Shown piece by piece: positions 1 through 9,500 of a stretch of 64,000 nucleotides of DNA. Source of the stretch: an uncultured SAR86 cluster bacterium (GTDB lineage Bacteria; Pseudomonadota; Gammaproteobacteria; Magnimaribacterales; AG-339-G14); assembly GCA_902596665.1 (NCBI GenBank), contig CACJUN010000001.1:195680-259679 (forward strand), in the 5' to 3' direction. The position numbers were made by a program, and so were the translations under genes. Numbering within the stretch: the stretch's first letter is position 1; each line of letters begins with the position of its first letter. The notes beneath the pieces were generated by a model that did no database searches, was not told where the DNA came from, and saw only the letters and a program-made list of their open reading frames with translations.

Positions 1-794
1 TCTTCCTCTATTTCAATGTTTGCTTCAGTTAGAACATCGTCAATAAGATTATCAACAATCTCAGTTGATTCTAAAGAAACCTGACCGGTAGGCGATTCTT
101 TCTTTTTTTCTTTGATTTCTTCGCTTAGTTTTTCAATTATGTTTAAAGTACTTTCCTCGCCAGAGGATTGAGTTTCAACTACTTCTTGAAGCGATAAAGC
201 CATCACAGTAATTTGGTTTCCTACTTCATACAAAGTATTATCACCGCCTTCTCTTTCTCTCTCGACTATTGGATCGGCTGTATTTAAATCAAGGTATTCG
301 GGAATTCCAAGTGCTTCTTTTATTTCTGCTTCCTCAGCCTCTGTCGACAGCAAAGAAGTAACTGGAGTTATCATTTTGGTTTCTGTGTATTCTTCTATAG
401 GAGCAGAGAGAGATAGTCCATCCACGGGTTGTTGAGTTCCAATGTCAATTCCGCCAATACTTATTAATCTTCCAACTGCAAACGGAAGACTATAATTACC
501 AAAATTATCAGAAATGGTTGATGGCTCATCTTCATCTAAGGTTTCATTGCCATTGGTATCTATAAAAACGGTTGCCCCAGAAATATAATCATCTACGACT
601 TTTCCAGAGACGTATTGAGTTTGGTTTTGAACTGTATCCTGAGTAGCTTGCGAGGATGCATAAGGACTAATTGGATTATTACTTTGCGGCTCGACAGAAT
701 TACCTCCGCCTCCGCCTCCGCCACAAGCAACTACAAATAGAATCAAAAAGAATTTAAAAAATTTTTTCACAGAAAGATTAAAAATATGACTCAT
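1..794 (-). CDS. Surface lipoprotein with Gly-rich linker (3' end outside window)
   Basis: The frame is open from its start to the window edge, so the C-terminus is missing. The N-terminus is a lipoprotein signal: a Lys/Phe-rich stretch, a hydrophobic run, then VVAC followed by six glycines. A likely surface-exposed linker follows. Next comes a module reading YVSGKVVDDYISGATVFID and then TNGNETLDEDEPS, which resembles carboxypeptidase-regulatory or SdrD-B-like beta-sandwich repeats with an acidic, possibly Ca-binding loop. The rest is rich in Glu, Ser and Thr. The start could be the ATG at 794 or the GTG at 770; the latter gives a more typical signal peptide (MKKFFKFF), and neither has a clear ribosome site. 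It is divergent from the TonB receptor with 38 nt between starts. Substrate and role are unknown. Confidence 0.7.
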   Translation of the reverse strand, partial: MSHIFNLSVKKFFKFFLILFVVACGGGGGGGNSVEPQSNNPISPYASSQATQDTVQNQTQYVSGKVVDDYISGATVFIDTNGNETLDEDEPSTISDNFGNYSLPFAVGRLISIGGIDIGTQQPVDGLSLSAPIEEYTETKMITPVTSLLSTEAEEAEIKEALGIPEYLDLNTADPIVEREREGGDNTLYEVGNQITVMALSLQEVVETQSSGEESTLNIIEKLSEEIKEKKKESPTGQVSLESTEIVDNLIDDVLTEANIEIEE

Positions 795-832
795 TATATG
801 ACAGAATGTCGATTCAAACATATATATAAAAA

Positions 833-3208
833 ATGAAAAAATCATTAATTTACTTTTTATCTCTCTTCGTTATTTTTCCTATATATGCTTTGGAAAATGA
901 CGATATCAACGAAGACAATATCATTGATGAAATTATAGTTTCTTCAACAAAAAGAGCCGACGAAGCAAGGGACGTGTCTGTCACTGTTTTAGCATTAAGG
1001 GATGCTGATTTAGATAGATTGAATATTTCAAATTTCGATGATTTTTCATTATTTCTTCCAAATGTAACTTCTGCTGGAAGAGGGCCGGGTCAATCTACAA
1101 TGTTTATAAGAGGAATGGCTATTGATCCGATTTCTGTCTTTGTTTCTGGTTCGCAAGGATCAACGCCAAATGTAGCTTTTTATCTTGATGAGCAACCGAT
1201 CACTTCTGTTGGAAGAAATTTGGATGTTTATGCTGCCGACCTAGAGAGAATTGAGGTTCTATCTGGACCGCAAGGTACTCTTTTTGGAGCAAGTGCTCAG
1301 GCAGGAACGGTTAGACTGATTACAAAGAAACCTGTCTATGATGTTTTCGATGCAGGCTTTCAATCTTCTTACTTTGCTACAAAGGGCGGAGATAATAGTT
1401 CTTCTGTAGAAGCATACATAAACTTTCCAGTCATTGATGATGAATGGTCAATTAGAGGCGTTTTCTACAACACTAATTTTGGAGGATATATCGATAATAT
1501 CTTTGGAGAGAACATTTTATCTTCAGAAAATCCTTATTACCCGGAAAACGCAGAAAAAAGAAAAATTAACAACGCGGATCTAGTCGAAGATGACTTTAAT
1601 GATTCAAGTTATCGAGGATTTAGATTAGCTTCCAGAAGTAAATTTGCTGAGACTTGGGAAGTACTGGTTCAATTTTTACAGCAAGACATTTCAGCTGATG
1701 GTGTTTATGATTTCGATCCAAATTTGGGTGACCTTAAAGTTCAAAGATTTAATGAAGATACTTTGGATGATAGTTTTTCTCAGATAGCTGCAACTATTTC
1801 TGGAAAGATAGGTTCAACACAGTTCCTTTATACGGGAGCTATTTTAGATAGGGAAGTAAGACAGAATGCTGATTATTCAGGCTTTGCTGGGAAAAATGGA
1901 ATTTATGTTCCTTACTATACTTGTAACCATCCTCTTTATACTTCTTGTGATGACCCAAGTATCTTTTTTCAAGGAGTTGTAGACTCACAAAGAAATACTC
2001 ATGAAATTAGAGTTGCAACAGATGGTCAGAAAAAGTACGTGTTCACGGGTGGTATCTTTTTTGATGCTTCTAAATCAGAAAATCAAGAAAACTTTAATTA
2101 TCCAGGCTACAACCCCTCGTTTGCTCTTAACTCACCCATATCAACAGCAAGATCAATCAATTCCAATGCAAGATTACCCGGAGTACTCGAATTCAGTGAT
2201 ATAACTAGAGAGCAAAGCCAAACCGCTTTGTTCGGTGAACTAACCTTTAGGATCCTGCCGGAAAAATTTCATCTGATGCTAGGAGGAAGGTTCTATCAAC
2301 AAACAGTTGATTTCTATGGATCAAGTAATAATCCAACCTTCGGGTCTGCTGATGCTGACGATGGAATTGATTTTGATTCTTCTTTTGGACACTCCAAAGA
2401 GAAATTAGATGAAAATGATTCTATATATAAGGTTACTTTGAGTTACTTTCCCCAAGAGGACGTTCTTCTTTTCTTGACAGCTACTGATGGATTTAGGCCC
2501 GGTGGTTTCAATAGAGGAGGAGGGGCTGCATCTAGGAATCCAAATTATCCAAACGTTCCTTTAACTTACTCAACGGATAATACTGAGAACGTTGAGTTTG
2601 GAGTAAAATCTATTTTCTTAGAAGGATCTCTTAGATTTAATGCAAACCTTTATCAAGTAAACTGGAAAAATATTCAAGTTTCGAGATTAGACCCTATAAA
2701 TATTTCGTCATTAACTTTTATAGACAATTCAGCAGAAGCAAAAATCCAGGGTCTGGAAGCAGATATTCTTTATTACATTGACGACAATTGGACATTAGCA
2801 ACAGCTATGTCCTTTAATAATTCAGAATTGACTAAGAGGACATCCGATATTATTGAATTAGCTCCTTTGGGTTCAAGCTTGCCTTTAGCGCCTGAGACGC
2901 AATGGAACTTAAGATTGAGATACGACAAAACATTCAATACGGTTCCTATGTATTTTCAGCTCAGCACAACTTCGGCTTCGGAATCTTACAGTTCTCTTGT
3001 GCTTGCTAGAAGATATAAACAAGAAGCATATAACATCCTTAATTTTTCGATCGGAGTAGATTTTGAAGATTGGGCAATAGAATTATTTGCCAGAAACCTT
3101 GACGATGAAAGAGCTGAACTTTACTACAATGAGATGGATGAAACACCTAGAATGCATACCATTCGTCCTCAGAACATTGGATTAAGATTTAAATATACTT
3201 TTAGATAG
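833..3208 (+). CDS. TonB-dependent outer-membrane receptor
   Basis: This is a 791-residue beta-barrel receptor that would import a bound ligand across the outer membrane using TonB-ExbBD energy. A signal peptide covers about residues 1-20. A TonB-box-like stretch (DEIIVSSTKR) follows near residue 33. The plug domain carries the typical IEVLSGPQGTLFGA and AGTVRLITKKP motifs near residues 140-165, and the rest is the barrel. Motif style is that of the large marine TBDR group acting on carbohydrates, lipids or other organics rather than a clear siderophore receptor. No transport partner is adjacent, so the ligand cannot be named. The tRNA-Gly gene follows directly. Confidence 0.92.
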   Translation: MKKSLIYFLSLFVIFPIYALENDDINEDNIIDEIIVSSTKRADEARDVSVTVLALRDADLDRLNISNFDDFSLFLPNVTSAGRGPGQSTMFIRGMAIDPISVFVSGSQGSTPNVAFYLDEQPITSVGRNLDVYAADLERIEVLSGPQGTLFGASAQAGTVRLITKKPVYDVFDAGFQSSYFATKGGDNSSSVEAYINFPVIDDEWSIRGVFYNTNFGGYIDNIFGENILSSENPYYPENAEKRKINNADLVEDDFNDSSYRGFRLASRSKFAETWEVLVQFLQQDISADGVYDFDPNLGDLKVQRFNEDTLDDSFSQIAATISGKIGSTQFLYTGAILDREVRQNADYSGFAGKNGIYVPYYTCNHPLYTSCDDPSIFFQGVVDSQRNTHEIRVATDGQKKYVFTGGIFFDASKSENQENFNYPGYNPSFALNSPISTARSINSNARLPGVLEFSDITREQSQTALFGELTFRILPEKFHLMLGGRFYQQTVDFYGSSNNPTFGSADADDGIDFDSSFGHSKEKLDENDSIYKVTLSYFPQEDVLLFLTATDGFRPGGFNRGGGAASRNPNYPNVPLTYSTDNTENVEFGVKSIFLEGSLRFNANLYQVNWKNIQVSRLDPINISSLTFIDNSAEAKIQGLEADILYYIDDNWTLATAMSFNNSELTKRTSDIIELAPLGSSLPLAPETQWNLRLRYDKTFNTVPMYFQLSTTSASESYSSLVLARRYKQEAYNILNFSIGVDFEDWAIELFARNLDDERAELYYNEMDETPRMHTIRPQNIGLRFKYTFR

Positions 3209-3209
3209 C

Positions 3210-3238
3210 TTGAAAAGGTAATATTTAATAGGTAAATT
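3210..3238 (+). promoter_or_regulatory. Candidate promoter of tRNA-Gly
   Basis: A -35-like TTGAAA (3210-3215) and a -10-like TAAATT (3233-3238) are separated by 17 nt. The tRNA starts 12 nt after the -10, which suits a stable RNA promoter. The -35 overlaps the end of the receptor gene region. Matches to the sigma-70 consensus are 5/6 and 4/6, so this is only a sequence-based guess. Confidence 0.45.
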
Positions 3239-3250
3239 GAATTATCTTTC

Positions 3251-3326
3251 GCGAGTATAGCTCAGCTGGTAGAGCGCGACCTTGCCAAGGTCGAGGCCAC
3301 GGGTTCGAACCCCGTTACTCGCTCCA
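3251..3326 (+). tRNA. tRNA-Gly (anticodon GCC)
   Basis: A 76-nt cloverleaf can be drawn. The 7-bp acceptor stem pairs GCGAGTA with TACTCGC, the D arm carries CTCAGCTGGTAGAG, and the anticodon stem pairs CGACC with GGTCG. The loop TTGCCAA places GCC at 3284-3286. The T arm holds GGTTCGAAC, and the discriminator T is followed by an encoded CCA at 3324-3326. The encoded CCA ends exactly where the convergent alternative oxidase gene's stop codon begins, so any 3' trailer of the tRNA precursor is antisense to that gene. Confidence 0.97.
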
Positions 3327-3968
3327 TTACAATAAATTATCTGCTATTTCGTGGTTTTTATCACGATGACCAGCTTCATCGTTTCTTACGGCCACGACAA
3401 CATCTCTTAAGGTGGCTTTATTTCCAAGATTCCAGTAATCAACAGCAATCTTAGGAGCTGCTACGTTTTCAATAGTACCCTTATCTATTTCATCAAGAAA
3501 TTCCGTATATGAAGTAACTGCTTCTTCTTCAAAATATCCTATCATTCGATGAGCTGTTCCTCTGAAGAATACGTATAAGAAAAAATAAAAGGTTCCGAAA
3601 ACAATCTGAGCACCTAAAACAAGAAGCCTTTCAAATAATGTAGGTTTGGAAATTTCTATGAAAGTCATAAGATGCATTCTCTCGTTTTCAGCTTCATCTA
3701 AGAGTTCTTTAATAATACCGTCATCATCAGTCATGTTACGTAGGCTCTTGAAGTGATGAAGCATTCCAGCAACCATTCCTGGCACAGCAGCTACAGTCTC
3801 TAATACAACTGCCCTGTGTCCGTATCTTTTTCTAAAGAAAAGGTCTGCAGCAATTCTTAAACCTCTAGTAATCAAATAAGCTGATCTGTCGCTTAATCCG
3901 TGGGGATATTTATGCGTACTGTCCTGATCAGTAAATCCGATAGTTTTTTCGAATGGTGCGTTTTTCAT
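3327..3968 (-). CDS. aox: Alternative oxidase (AOX), di-iron quinol oxidase
   Basis: This is a membrane-associated ubiquinol oxidase that reduces O2 to water without pumping protons. All four di-iron motifs of the AOX family are visible in order: LETVAAVPGM, EAENERMHL, YFEEEAVTSYTE and RNDEAGHRDKNH. They supply the expected Glu and His ligands. A hydrophobic helical stretch (LVLGAQIVFGTFYFFLYVFF) lies between the second and third motifs. Length (about 214 residues) fits bacterial AOX, which lacks the plant N-terminal extension. The start is either the ATG at 3968 or a GTG two codons upstream; neither has a clear ribosome site. It probably serves as a cyanide/NO-tolerant or redox-overflow terminal oxidase. 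No nitric-oxide sensor such as NsrR or DNR is adjacent. Confidence 0.93.
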   Translation of the reverse strand: MKNAPFEKTIGFTDQDSTHKYPHGLSDRSAYLITRGLRIAADLFFRKRYGHRAVVLETVAAVPGMVAGMLHHFKSLRNMTDDDGIIKELLDEAENERMHLMTFIEISKPTLFERLLVLGAQIVFGTFYFFLYVFFRGTAHRMIGYFEEEAVTSYTEFLDEIDKGTIENVAAPKIAVDYWNLGNKATLRDVVVAVRNDEAGHRDKNHEIADNLL

Positions 3969-4053
3969 GCACACATAATATATATCTTTAGGTTATAGAT
4001 AAAATATTTATTCTATATATTAGATATATATACTTTAAGAGAATAAGGAAAAA

Positions 4054-5175
4054 TTAACTCTCTATGTAGCTAATTAAAATATCTCGGTATATGTCCTTGA
4101 GAACTTCAAGATGATCAATTTTAATGTGCTCATCAATTTTGTGAATTGAGGCATTGATAGGCCCTAGCTCAACTACTTCGGCTCCATGAGGGTGCATGAA
4201 TCTTCCATCGGATGTGCCACCGCCTGTGTCTTCAATCGTGTCAATACCGGTTATCTTTTTAATTGATTTTGTAACAATATTTCTTAAAAAAGGTTTGTCT
4301 GTATAAAAGGGCTTTGCATTAAGCTCCCAAACTAACTCGTAGTTTTTGATATTTTCTTCAATAACTTTAACTACTTCTGCCTTGATTTCATCTTCTGTTA
4401 TTTCTGGAGAAAATCTAAAATTGAATTCAATCTTCAAATCTCCCGGAACAACATTTTTTGCTCCAGTTCCTGCATTAATATTTGATATCTGGAAGGATGT
4501 TGGAGGAAAATTTTCATTTCCTTGATCCCATTGTTTTTCTGATAGCTCTTTTATTATTCCACCTGAGAGCATAATGGGGTTTATAACATCACTAGGGTAG
4601 GCTACATGACCTTGTTTACCAACAATTGTTAATGATCCAGATAACGATCCTCTCCTGCCAATTCTCACTGTATCTCCAAGTTCATTCTTTGAAGATGGCT
4701 CACCAGCCAAACAGTAATTGATTGCATTGTTATTCTGTTTTAACTCATCTAAGACTTTTTCAATGGTTCCATCTTTAGCATCTCCTTCCTCGTTGGAAGT
4801 AAGCAATATGGATATTTTTTTTCTATTTTTACTAAGATCAATGTCTTTTAGGGCAAATAAAAAAGCAGAGATACTGCTTTTCATATCCGCTGCACCTCTT
4901 GCAGTAATAACATTTTCCTTAATTTCTGCCGCAAACGGGTCGCAAGACCATGATTCAACCGGCCCAGTAGGCACTACATCGGTATGACCAAGAAAACAAA
5001 AATTCTCTCCAGAACCAATTTCTGCATAGAGGTTTTCAACGTTTAAGTAATTAATTCTTTTAGTTGAGAAGCCTAACTCTTTTAGCTCTGGTTCGATTAA
5101 ATCAAAACATCCCATATCTCTGGGAGTAATAGATTGTATTCGTAATAGTTTTTGTGTAAATTCAATCAAGTTCAT
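4054..5175 (-). CDS. dapE: Succinyl-diaminopimelate desuccinylase DapE
   Basis: This enzyme hydrolyses N-succinyl-LL-2,6-diaminopimelate in the lysine/peptidoglycan pathway. It is a di-zinc M20 enzyme of 373 residues from the ATG at 5175, matching the family (about 375). Visible motifs are [10 protein letters not shown] with metal-binding His64, RGAADMKSS with bridging Asp97, and [11 protein letters not shown] with Glu129-Glu130 in place of the usual TSDEEG. Further motifs are [13 protein letters not shown] in the dimerisation region and [11 protein letters not shown] near the C-terminus. The frame is open 10 codons upstream of 5175, but MNLIEF matches the family start. It is divergent from malate synthase, 63 nt apart. 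Confidence 0.95.
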   Translation of the reverse strand: MNLIEFTQKLLRIQSITPRDMGCFDLIEPELKELGFSTKRINYLNVENLYAEIGSGENFCFLGHTDVVPTGPVESWSCDPFAAEIKENVITARGAADMKSSISAFLFALKDIDLSKNRKKISILLTSNEEGDAKDGTIEKVLDELKQNNNAINYCLAGEPSSKNELGDTVRIGRRGSLSGSLTIVGKQGHVAYPSDVINPIMLSGGIIKELSEKQWDQGNENFPPTSFQISNINAGTGAKNVVPGDLKIEFNFRFSPEITEDEIKAEVVKVIEENIKNYELVWELNAKPFYTDKPFLRNIVTKSIKKITGIDTIEDTGGGTSDGRFMHPHGAEVVELGPINASIHKIDEHIKIDHLEVLKDIYRDILISYIES

Positions 5176-5238
5176 ACAAGCACATTTTATTGTAAAAAAA
5201 TACAATCTGAAATTTTTCTATTTAAAAAAGAGGAGCAT

Positions 5239-7398
5239 ATGACTGAAAGAGTTAACGAAGGAAAATTAAGTATCAGCACATCATTGCATGCTTTATTAGA
5301 GCAAGAAATTGCTCCTGATCTCAACCTTGATACTGCAAAATTCTGGCAAGATTTTCAAAAAATTGCAGAAAAATATATTCCTATCAATGAAGATCTATTA
5401 AAGAAAAGGGAAGTGTTACAAACAAAAATAGATCAATGGCATTTATCTAATAAGGACTTTGATTTCGATTCATATAAATCTTTTTTAAAAGATATAGGAT
5501 ATTTAGTTGAAGAAGGCGCTGACTTTGAAATTTCTACCGCAAATGTGGATGCCGAAATAGCTCAAATCGCCGGTCCTCAATTAGTAGTCCCTGTCATGAA
5601 CGCTCGATTTTCTTTAAATGCTGCTAATGCCAGGTGGGGCAGTTTGTATGATGCTCTTTATGGAACGGACATGATATCTGAAGATGATGGAGCTGATAGA
5701 GCAGGTGCTTACAATCCCGTAAGAGGTGACAAAGTTATCAATTTTTCTAAAAACTTTTTAAACGATCACCTTCCTTTGGCTAAAGGAAAATATCAAGACG
5801 TTGTTTCTTTTCAAATATCAGATGGAGACTTAGAAATTTCTTTATCAGATCAATCAAAAACCTCTCTAAAAAATGACTCAGCATTTGTTGGTTTTAAAGG
5901 CGATGAATCAAATCCCGAAAGCATATTATTGAAAAATAATGATTTACATGTAGAAATCAAAATTGATAGAAATGACTCAGTTGGTTCCACAGATCCTGCA
6001 GGAATTAAAGACGTTTTTCTAGAATCTGCTGTAACCACTATTCAGGATCTAGAAGATTCTGTTGCTGCTGTGAATGGCGAAGATAAAACTGATGTTTATA
6101 AAAATTGGCTTGGTTTAATGAAAGGAACCCTTGCAGAAACTTTCGAAAAGGGCGGGTCAACTCTTACAAGAAGTCTAAATGAAGATTTATCTTTTTTATC
6201 TCCAGATGGAAAACCGATGACGATTGCAGCTAGAAGTCTAATGCTAGTTAGAAACGTTGGTCACTTGATGACTAATCCAGCAGTTTTACTCGACGGTAAA
6301 GAGATTCCTGAAGGAATAATCGATGCAATGTTCACAATCGCGATAGGTAAGCATGATTTAGATCAAACGGGATCTGTCCAGAATTCTAGAACAGGCAGTA
6401 TATATATCGTAAAACCTAAGATGCACGGCCCTGAAGAGGTTCAGTTTACTTGCGATCTATTTTCCGATGTTGAAAACGCTCTTGGTTTAGAAAAAAATAC
6501 CGTGAAAATAGGGATAATGGATGAGGAGAGACGGACAACGGTAAATTTAAAAGAATGCATCAGAGTTGCAAAAGAAAGAGTTATTTTTATCAACACTGGA
6601 TTTTTAGATAGAACAGGCGACGAGATTCACACAAGTATGGAAGCTGGCCCGATGATAAGAAAGGCAGAAATGAAACAGCAACCTTGGATTTTATCTTACG
6701 AGGATTGGAATGTAGACAATGGTTTATCTTCAGGTTTCAAAGGAAAAGCCCAAATTGGAAAAGGTATGTGGCCTATGCCCGATATGATGTTAGATATGTT
6801 TAATACTAAAACCATGCATCCAAAAGCAGGAGCAAATTGTGCTTGGGTGCCTTCACCTACTGCAGCAACCTTGCATGCAATGCATTATCATCAAATAAGT
6901 GTCTCATCTGAACAATCAGATTTATTAAAAAGAGAGAGGGCAAGCCTTGATGATATTTTAACAATTCCTTTATTGGAGGATGCAGGGTCGCTTTCAGCCG
7001 AAGAAATACAGGCAGAATTAGATAATAATGCTCAAGGAATATTAGGCTACGTTGTCAGATGGATTGATCAAGGAATTGGATGCTCTAAAGTTCCTGATAT
7101 AAACAATATAGGCTTAATGGAGGATAGAGCAACTTGCAGAATATCCAGTCAACATATGGCAAATTGGCTTCATCACGGACTTTGTTCAGAAGAACAAGTC
7201 ATAGAGACCATGAAAAAAATGGCCTTGGTGGTCGATGAACAAAATGCTGGTGATCCAGAATATGTAAACATGGCGCCTAGTTTCGATGGCGTAGCATTTA
7301 AGGCTGCATGCGACCTTGTTATTAAGGGAAGAGTCCAGCCTAGTGGTTACACAGAACCTATTCTCCATGAAAAAAGACAAGAGTTTTTAGGCAGCTAA
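5239..7398 (+). CDS. glcB: Malate synthase G
   Basis: It condenses glyoxylate with acetyl-CoA to give malate. The 719 residues match the monomeric G isoform (E. coli about 723), not the shorter A isoform. Family blocks in order are [24 protein letters not shown], the [11 protein letters not shown] segment, [15 protein letters not shown] and [20 protein letters not shown]. The start is the ATG at 5239, 4 nt after a strong AGGAG ribosome site (5231-5235); an upstream in-frame ATG at 5152 would add 29 residues without family support. No isocitrate lyase is in the window, so glyoxylate may come from glycolate or another source. Its TAA overlaps the next gene's ATG by one base, so the two are probably translationally coupled. 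Confidence 0.97.
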   Translation: MTERVNEGKLSISTSLHALLEQEIAPDLNLDTAKFWQDFQKIAEKYIPINEDLLKKREVLQTKIDQWHLSNKDFDFDSYKSFLKDIGYLVEEGADFEISTANVDAEIAQIAGPQLVVPVMNARFSLNAANARWGSLYDALYGTDMISEDDGADRAGAYNPVRGDKVINFSKNFLNDHLPLAKGKYQDVVSFQISDGDLEISLSDQSKTSLKNDSAFVGFKGDESNPESILLKNNDLHVEIKIDRNDSVGSTDPAGIKDVFLESAVTTIQDLEDSVAAVNGEDKTDVYKNWLGLMKGTLAETFEKGGSTLTRSLNEDLSFLSPDGKPMTIAARSLMLVRNVGHLMTNPAVLLDGKEIPEGIIDAMFTIAIGKHDLDQTGSVQNSRTGSIYIVKPKMHGPEEVQFTCDLFSDVENALGLEKNTVKIGIMDEERRTTVNLKECIRVAKERVIFINTGFLDRTGDEIHTSMEAGPMIRKAEMKQQPWILSYEDWNVDNGLSSGFKGKAQIGKGMWPMPDMMLDMFNTKTMHPKAGANCAWVPSPTAATLHAMHYHQISVSSEQSDLLKRERASLDDILTIPLLEDAGSLSAEEIQAELDNNAQGILGYVVRWIDQGIGCSKVPDINNIGLMEDRATCRISSQHMANWLHHGLCSEEQVIETMKKMALVVDEQNAGDPEYVNMAPSFDGVAFKAACDLVIKGRVQPSGYTEPILHEKRQEFLGS

Positions 7399-8402
7399 TG
7401 AGTAATCCGCTTGATCGCCATTTAGAATGGCTGAATCAACATACGGAAGAGATTATTGATGCTGAAAGGCCAATAATAGATCCTCATCATCATTTATGGC
7501 CTGGAGAATCACAATATTTATTGGAAGATCTTTGGGACGATACTTCATCGGGACACAATATAAAGCACACGGTATTCATAGAGTGCACTCAAGAATTTCT
7601 TACCTCTGGACCCGACCATCTAAAACCTGTTGGAGAAACAATTTTTGTAAAAAAAATTGCTGATGAGGCAAAAAAAGAACCATCCAAATCACAAATATCA
7701 GGAATAGTTTCTCACGCTGATATGACTTTAGGAGAGGGTATTAATGAAGTTTTAGATTTACATTTTCAATATGGAGAATCTTTATTCAAAGGTATTCGTC
7801 ATGCTGGCGGCTGGGATCCGCATGAAAACATGAGAAATTCTCATCACAGTCCACCAAAAGATATGTATTTGAGCGATGTTTTCAATCAATCTCTAAAGAT
7901 TCTTGGAGAAAAAGATCTAGTTTTTGAGGCGTGGCAATATCATCATCAGATTAATCAGGTTGCAGAAATTGCAGATAGAAATGAGGAACTCACAATCATT
8001 CTCAATCATTTTAGCGGGCCGATAGGAATAGGGCCCTACGAGGGTAAGGAAAATGAAATTTTTAAAGTTTGGCAAAAAGATATAAAAGAGCTATCTAAAA
8101 GACCAAATGTATTAGCTAAGCTTGGCGGACTTGCCATGCCAGTAAATGGCTTTAAATTTCATGATCAAGAAACGCCAGCAACTTCAGACCAAATGGTAGA
8201 AAAGCAAAAACGTTATTACTTAGAATGTATAGAATCTTTTGAGCCATCTAGGTGTATGTTTGAAAGTAATTTTCCAGTTGATAAGCAATCTATTTCGTAT
8301 CATGTCTTATGGAATTTTTTTAAGAAAATCTCAGAAAATTTTAGCGAAGATGAAAAAAACAGTATGTTTTACGATTGCGCTAAAAAAGCTTACTCAATCT
8401 GA
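7398..8402 (+). CDS. Amidohydrolase family 2 (TIM-barrel metal-dependent hydrolase)
   Basis: The 334-residue protein begins its barrel with PIIDPHHHLWPG, the HxH-type metal motif of the amidohydrolase_2 family. A later ILNHFSGPIG and CMFESNFPVDK carry the His and Asp/Glu-region residues expected near the last strands. Relatives include 4-sulfomuconolactone and sugar-lactone hydrolases and decarboxylases, but the substrate cannot be read from sequence. It starts on the base where malate synthase stops (TAATG), which suggests co-expression and perhaps supply of a small acid. The tail is convergent with an acyl-CoA dehydrogenase gene only 3 nt away. Confidence 0.85.
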   Translation: MSNPLDRHLEWLNQHTEEIIDAERPIIDPHHHLWPGESQYLLEDLWDDTSSGHNIKHTVFIECTQEFLTSGPDHLKPVGETIFVKKIADEAKKEPSKSQISGIVSHADMTLGEGINEVLDLHFQYGESLFKGIRHAGGWDPHENMRNSHHSPPKDMYLSDVFNQSLKILGEKDLVFEAWQYHHQINQVAEIADRNEELTIILNHFSGPIGIGPYEGKENEIFKVWQKDIKELSKRPNVLAKLGGLAMPVNGFKFHDQETPATSDQMVEKQKRYYLECIESFEPSRCMFESNFPVDKQSISYHVLWNFFKKISENFSEDEKNSMFYDCAKKAYSI

Positions 8403-8405
8403 TGT

Positions 8406-9500
8406 TTACTGATTAAAGCCCTGTAATTCTGCAGCTTCCTCTCTAACTAGCTCTGGACCTCCAAGAATTTGTCTATTTAATCCAATTCTTTTAAACCAGT
8501 AATGTAATCCTAAGAGATCTGTAAATCCCATGCCTCCATGTACTTCTGTTGCTTTTTTAGAAACCATTTTTGCAACCTCAGCAATATGTGATTTTGCTTG
8601 GCAAGCTTGTAGGCGAGCTTCGTCAGGATCATGATCAAAAGAATGAGCAGCTTGCCATAGCATTGCGTAGCAAGGCTCTAAATCAGCAGCCATCTCTGCA
8701 CACATATGCTTTACGGCTTGAAATGATCCTATTACACGATTGAATTGCTTTCTTTCTTTTGCATAAGAAACTGCTTTCTCAATCATTGTCTCAGAAGCAC
8801 CTAGAGAGTCTGCCGAGAGAATAATTCTTCCCGCGTCAATAACCTTCTGGATAACAAAAGGATTATTTTCTGTTTCTTGAAGCACCTCAGCTTTTACATT
8901 TTTAAGATTAAGTTCCAAATACAATCTAGTTTTATCCACCGTTGTTAGCTGAATGATTTCAAGACCTTTTTCATTTTTATCAACGATAAACATGGTTCCA
9001 CCCTTATCCGATAAAATAAAGAAATCTGCATCGTCTCCATCTATCACAAAAAGGGCTTTACCCGAGGCCTTGCCTTTATTTAGTTCAATGCCAGAATCTT
9101 CCCTTGCAGCAACGTACTCACTAAGACCAACACCAAACTTAATTTCATTTGATGCAATTTTTGGTAGGTATTTATCTTTTTGATCATCATTACCACCAAG
9201 ACTTAATGCAATAGGAGCCATAACATAAGATCCAGCAAAGGATATTGGTCCCACTCCGGTCCCTAATCCTTGAGCAATGGACACTGCAGATAATAAATCT
9301 CCTCCTAAGCCACCATAATTTTCAGGAATTAATAAGCTACTTAATCCAAGATTCATCAAACCAGATTTAATATCCTCATGAAGTTTTTGATCATCTCCGT
9401 TGGCTATTTTTCGGATCTCATCAACGGTTACGTTATCTGATAAAAATTTTTTTACGTAGTCTTGAAACTGATTTTGCTCTTCAGATAGTCCGAAATACAT
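8406..9500 (-). CDS. Acyl-CoA dehydrogenase, second (short) subunit-like
   Basis: A FAD-dependent acyl-CoA dehydrogenase fold of 364 residues. The N-terminal helical part has the LSSLLIPENYGGLGGDLLSA motif. The C-terminal helical domain carries ERKQFNRVIGSFQAVKHM, HGGMGFTDLLGLHYWFKRI and a final LGGPELVREE. The middle FAD/substrate beta domain is degenerate compared with the neighbour, with no clear YxxSEPxAGSD block. It begins at the base where the neighbouring dehydrogenase stops (TAATG). Adjacent unlike ACADs of this kind form alpha2-beta2 enzymes in steroid side-chain degradation (FadE26/FadE27, ChsE1/ChsE2). A similar heteromer is inferred here, not proved. Confidence 0.9.
   Translation of the reverse strand: MYFGLSEEQNQFQDYVKKFLSDNVTVDEIRKIANGDDQKLHEDIKSGLMNLGLSSLLIPENYGGLGGDLLSAVSIAQGLGTGVGPISFAGSYVMAPIALSLGGNDDQKDKYLPKIASNEIKFGVGLSEYVAAREDSGIELNKGKASGKALFVIDGDDADFFILSDKGGTMFIVDKNEKGLEIIQLTTVDKTRLYLELNLKNVKAEVLQETENNPFVIQKVIDAGRIILSADSLGASETMIEKAVSYAKERKQFNRVIGSFQAVKHMCAEMAADLEPCYAMLWQAAHSFDHDPDEARLQACQAKSHIAEVAKMVSKKATEVHGGMGFTDLLGLHYWFKRIGLNRQILGGPELVREEAAELQGFNQ

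Noticed and set aside
3251-3326. Genomic island attachment site at tRNA-Gly
   Set aside because: No integrase gene and no repeat of the tRNA 3' end is visible nearby, and the flanking genes look like chromosomal core.
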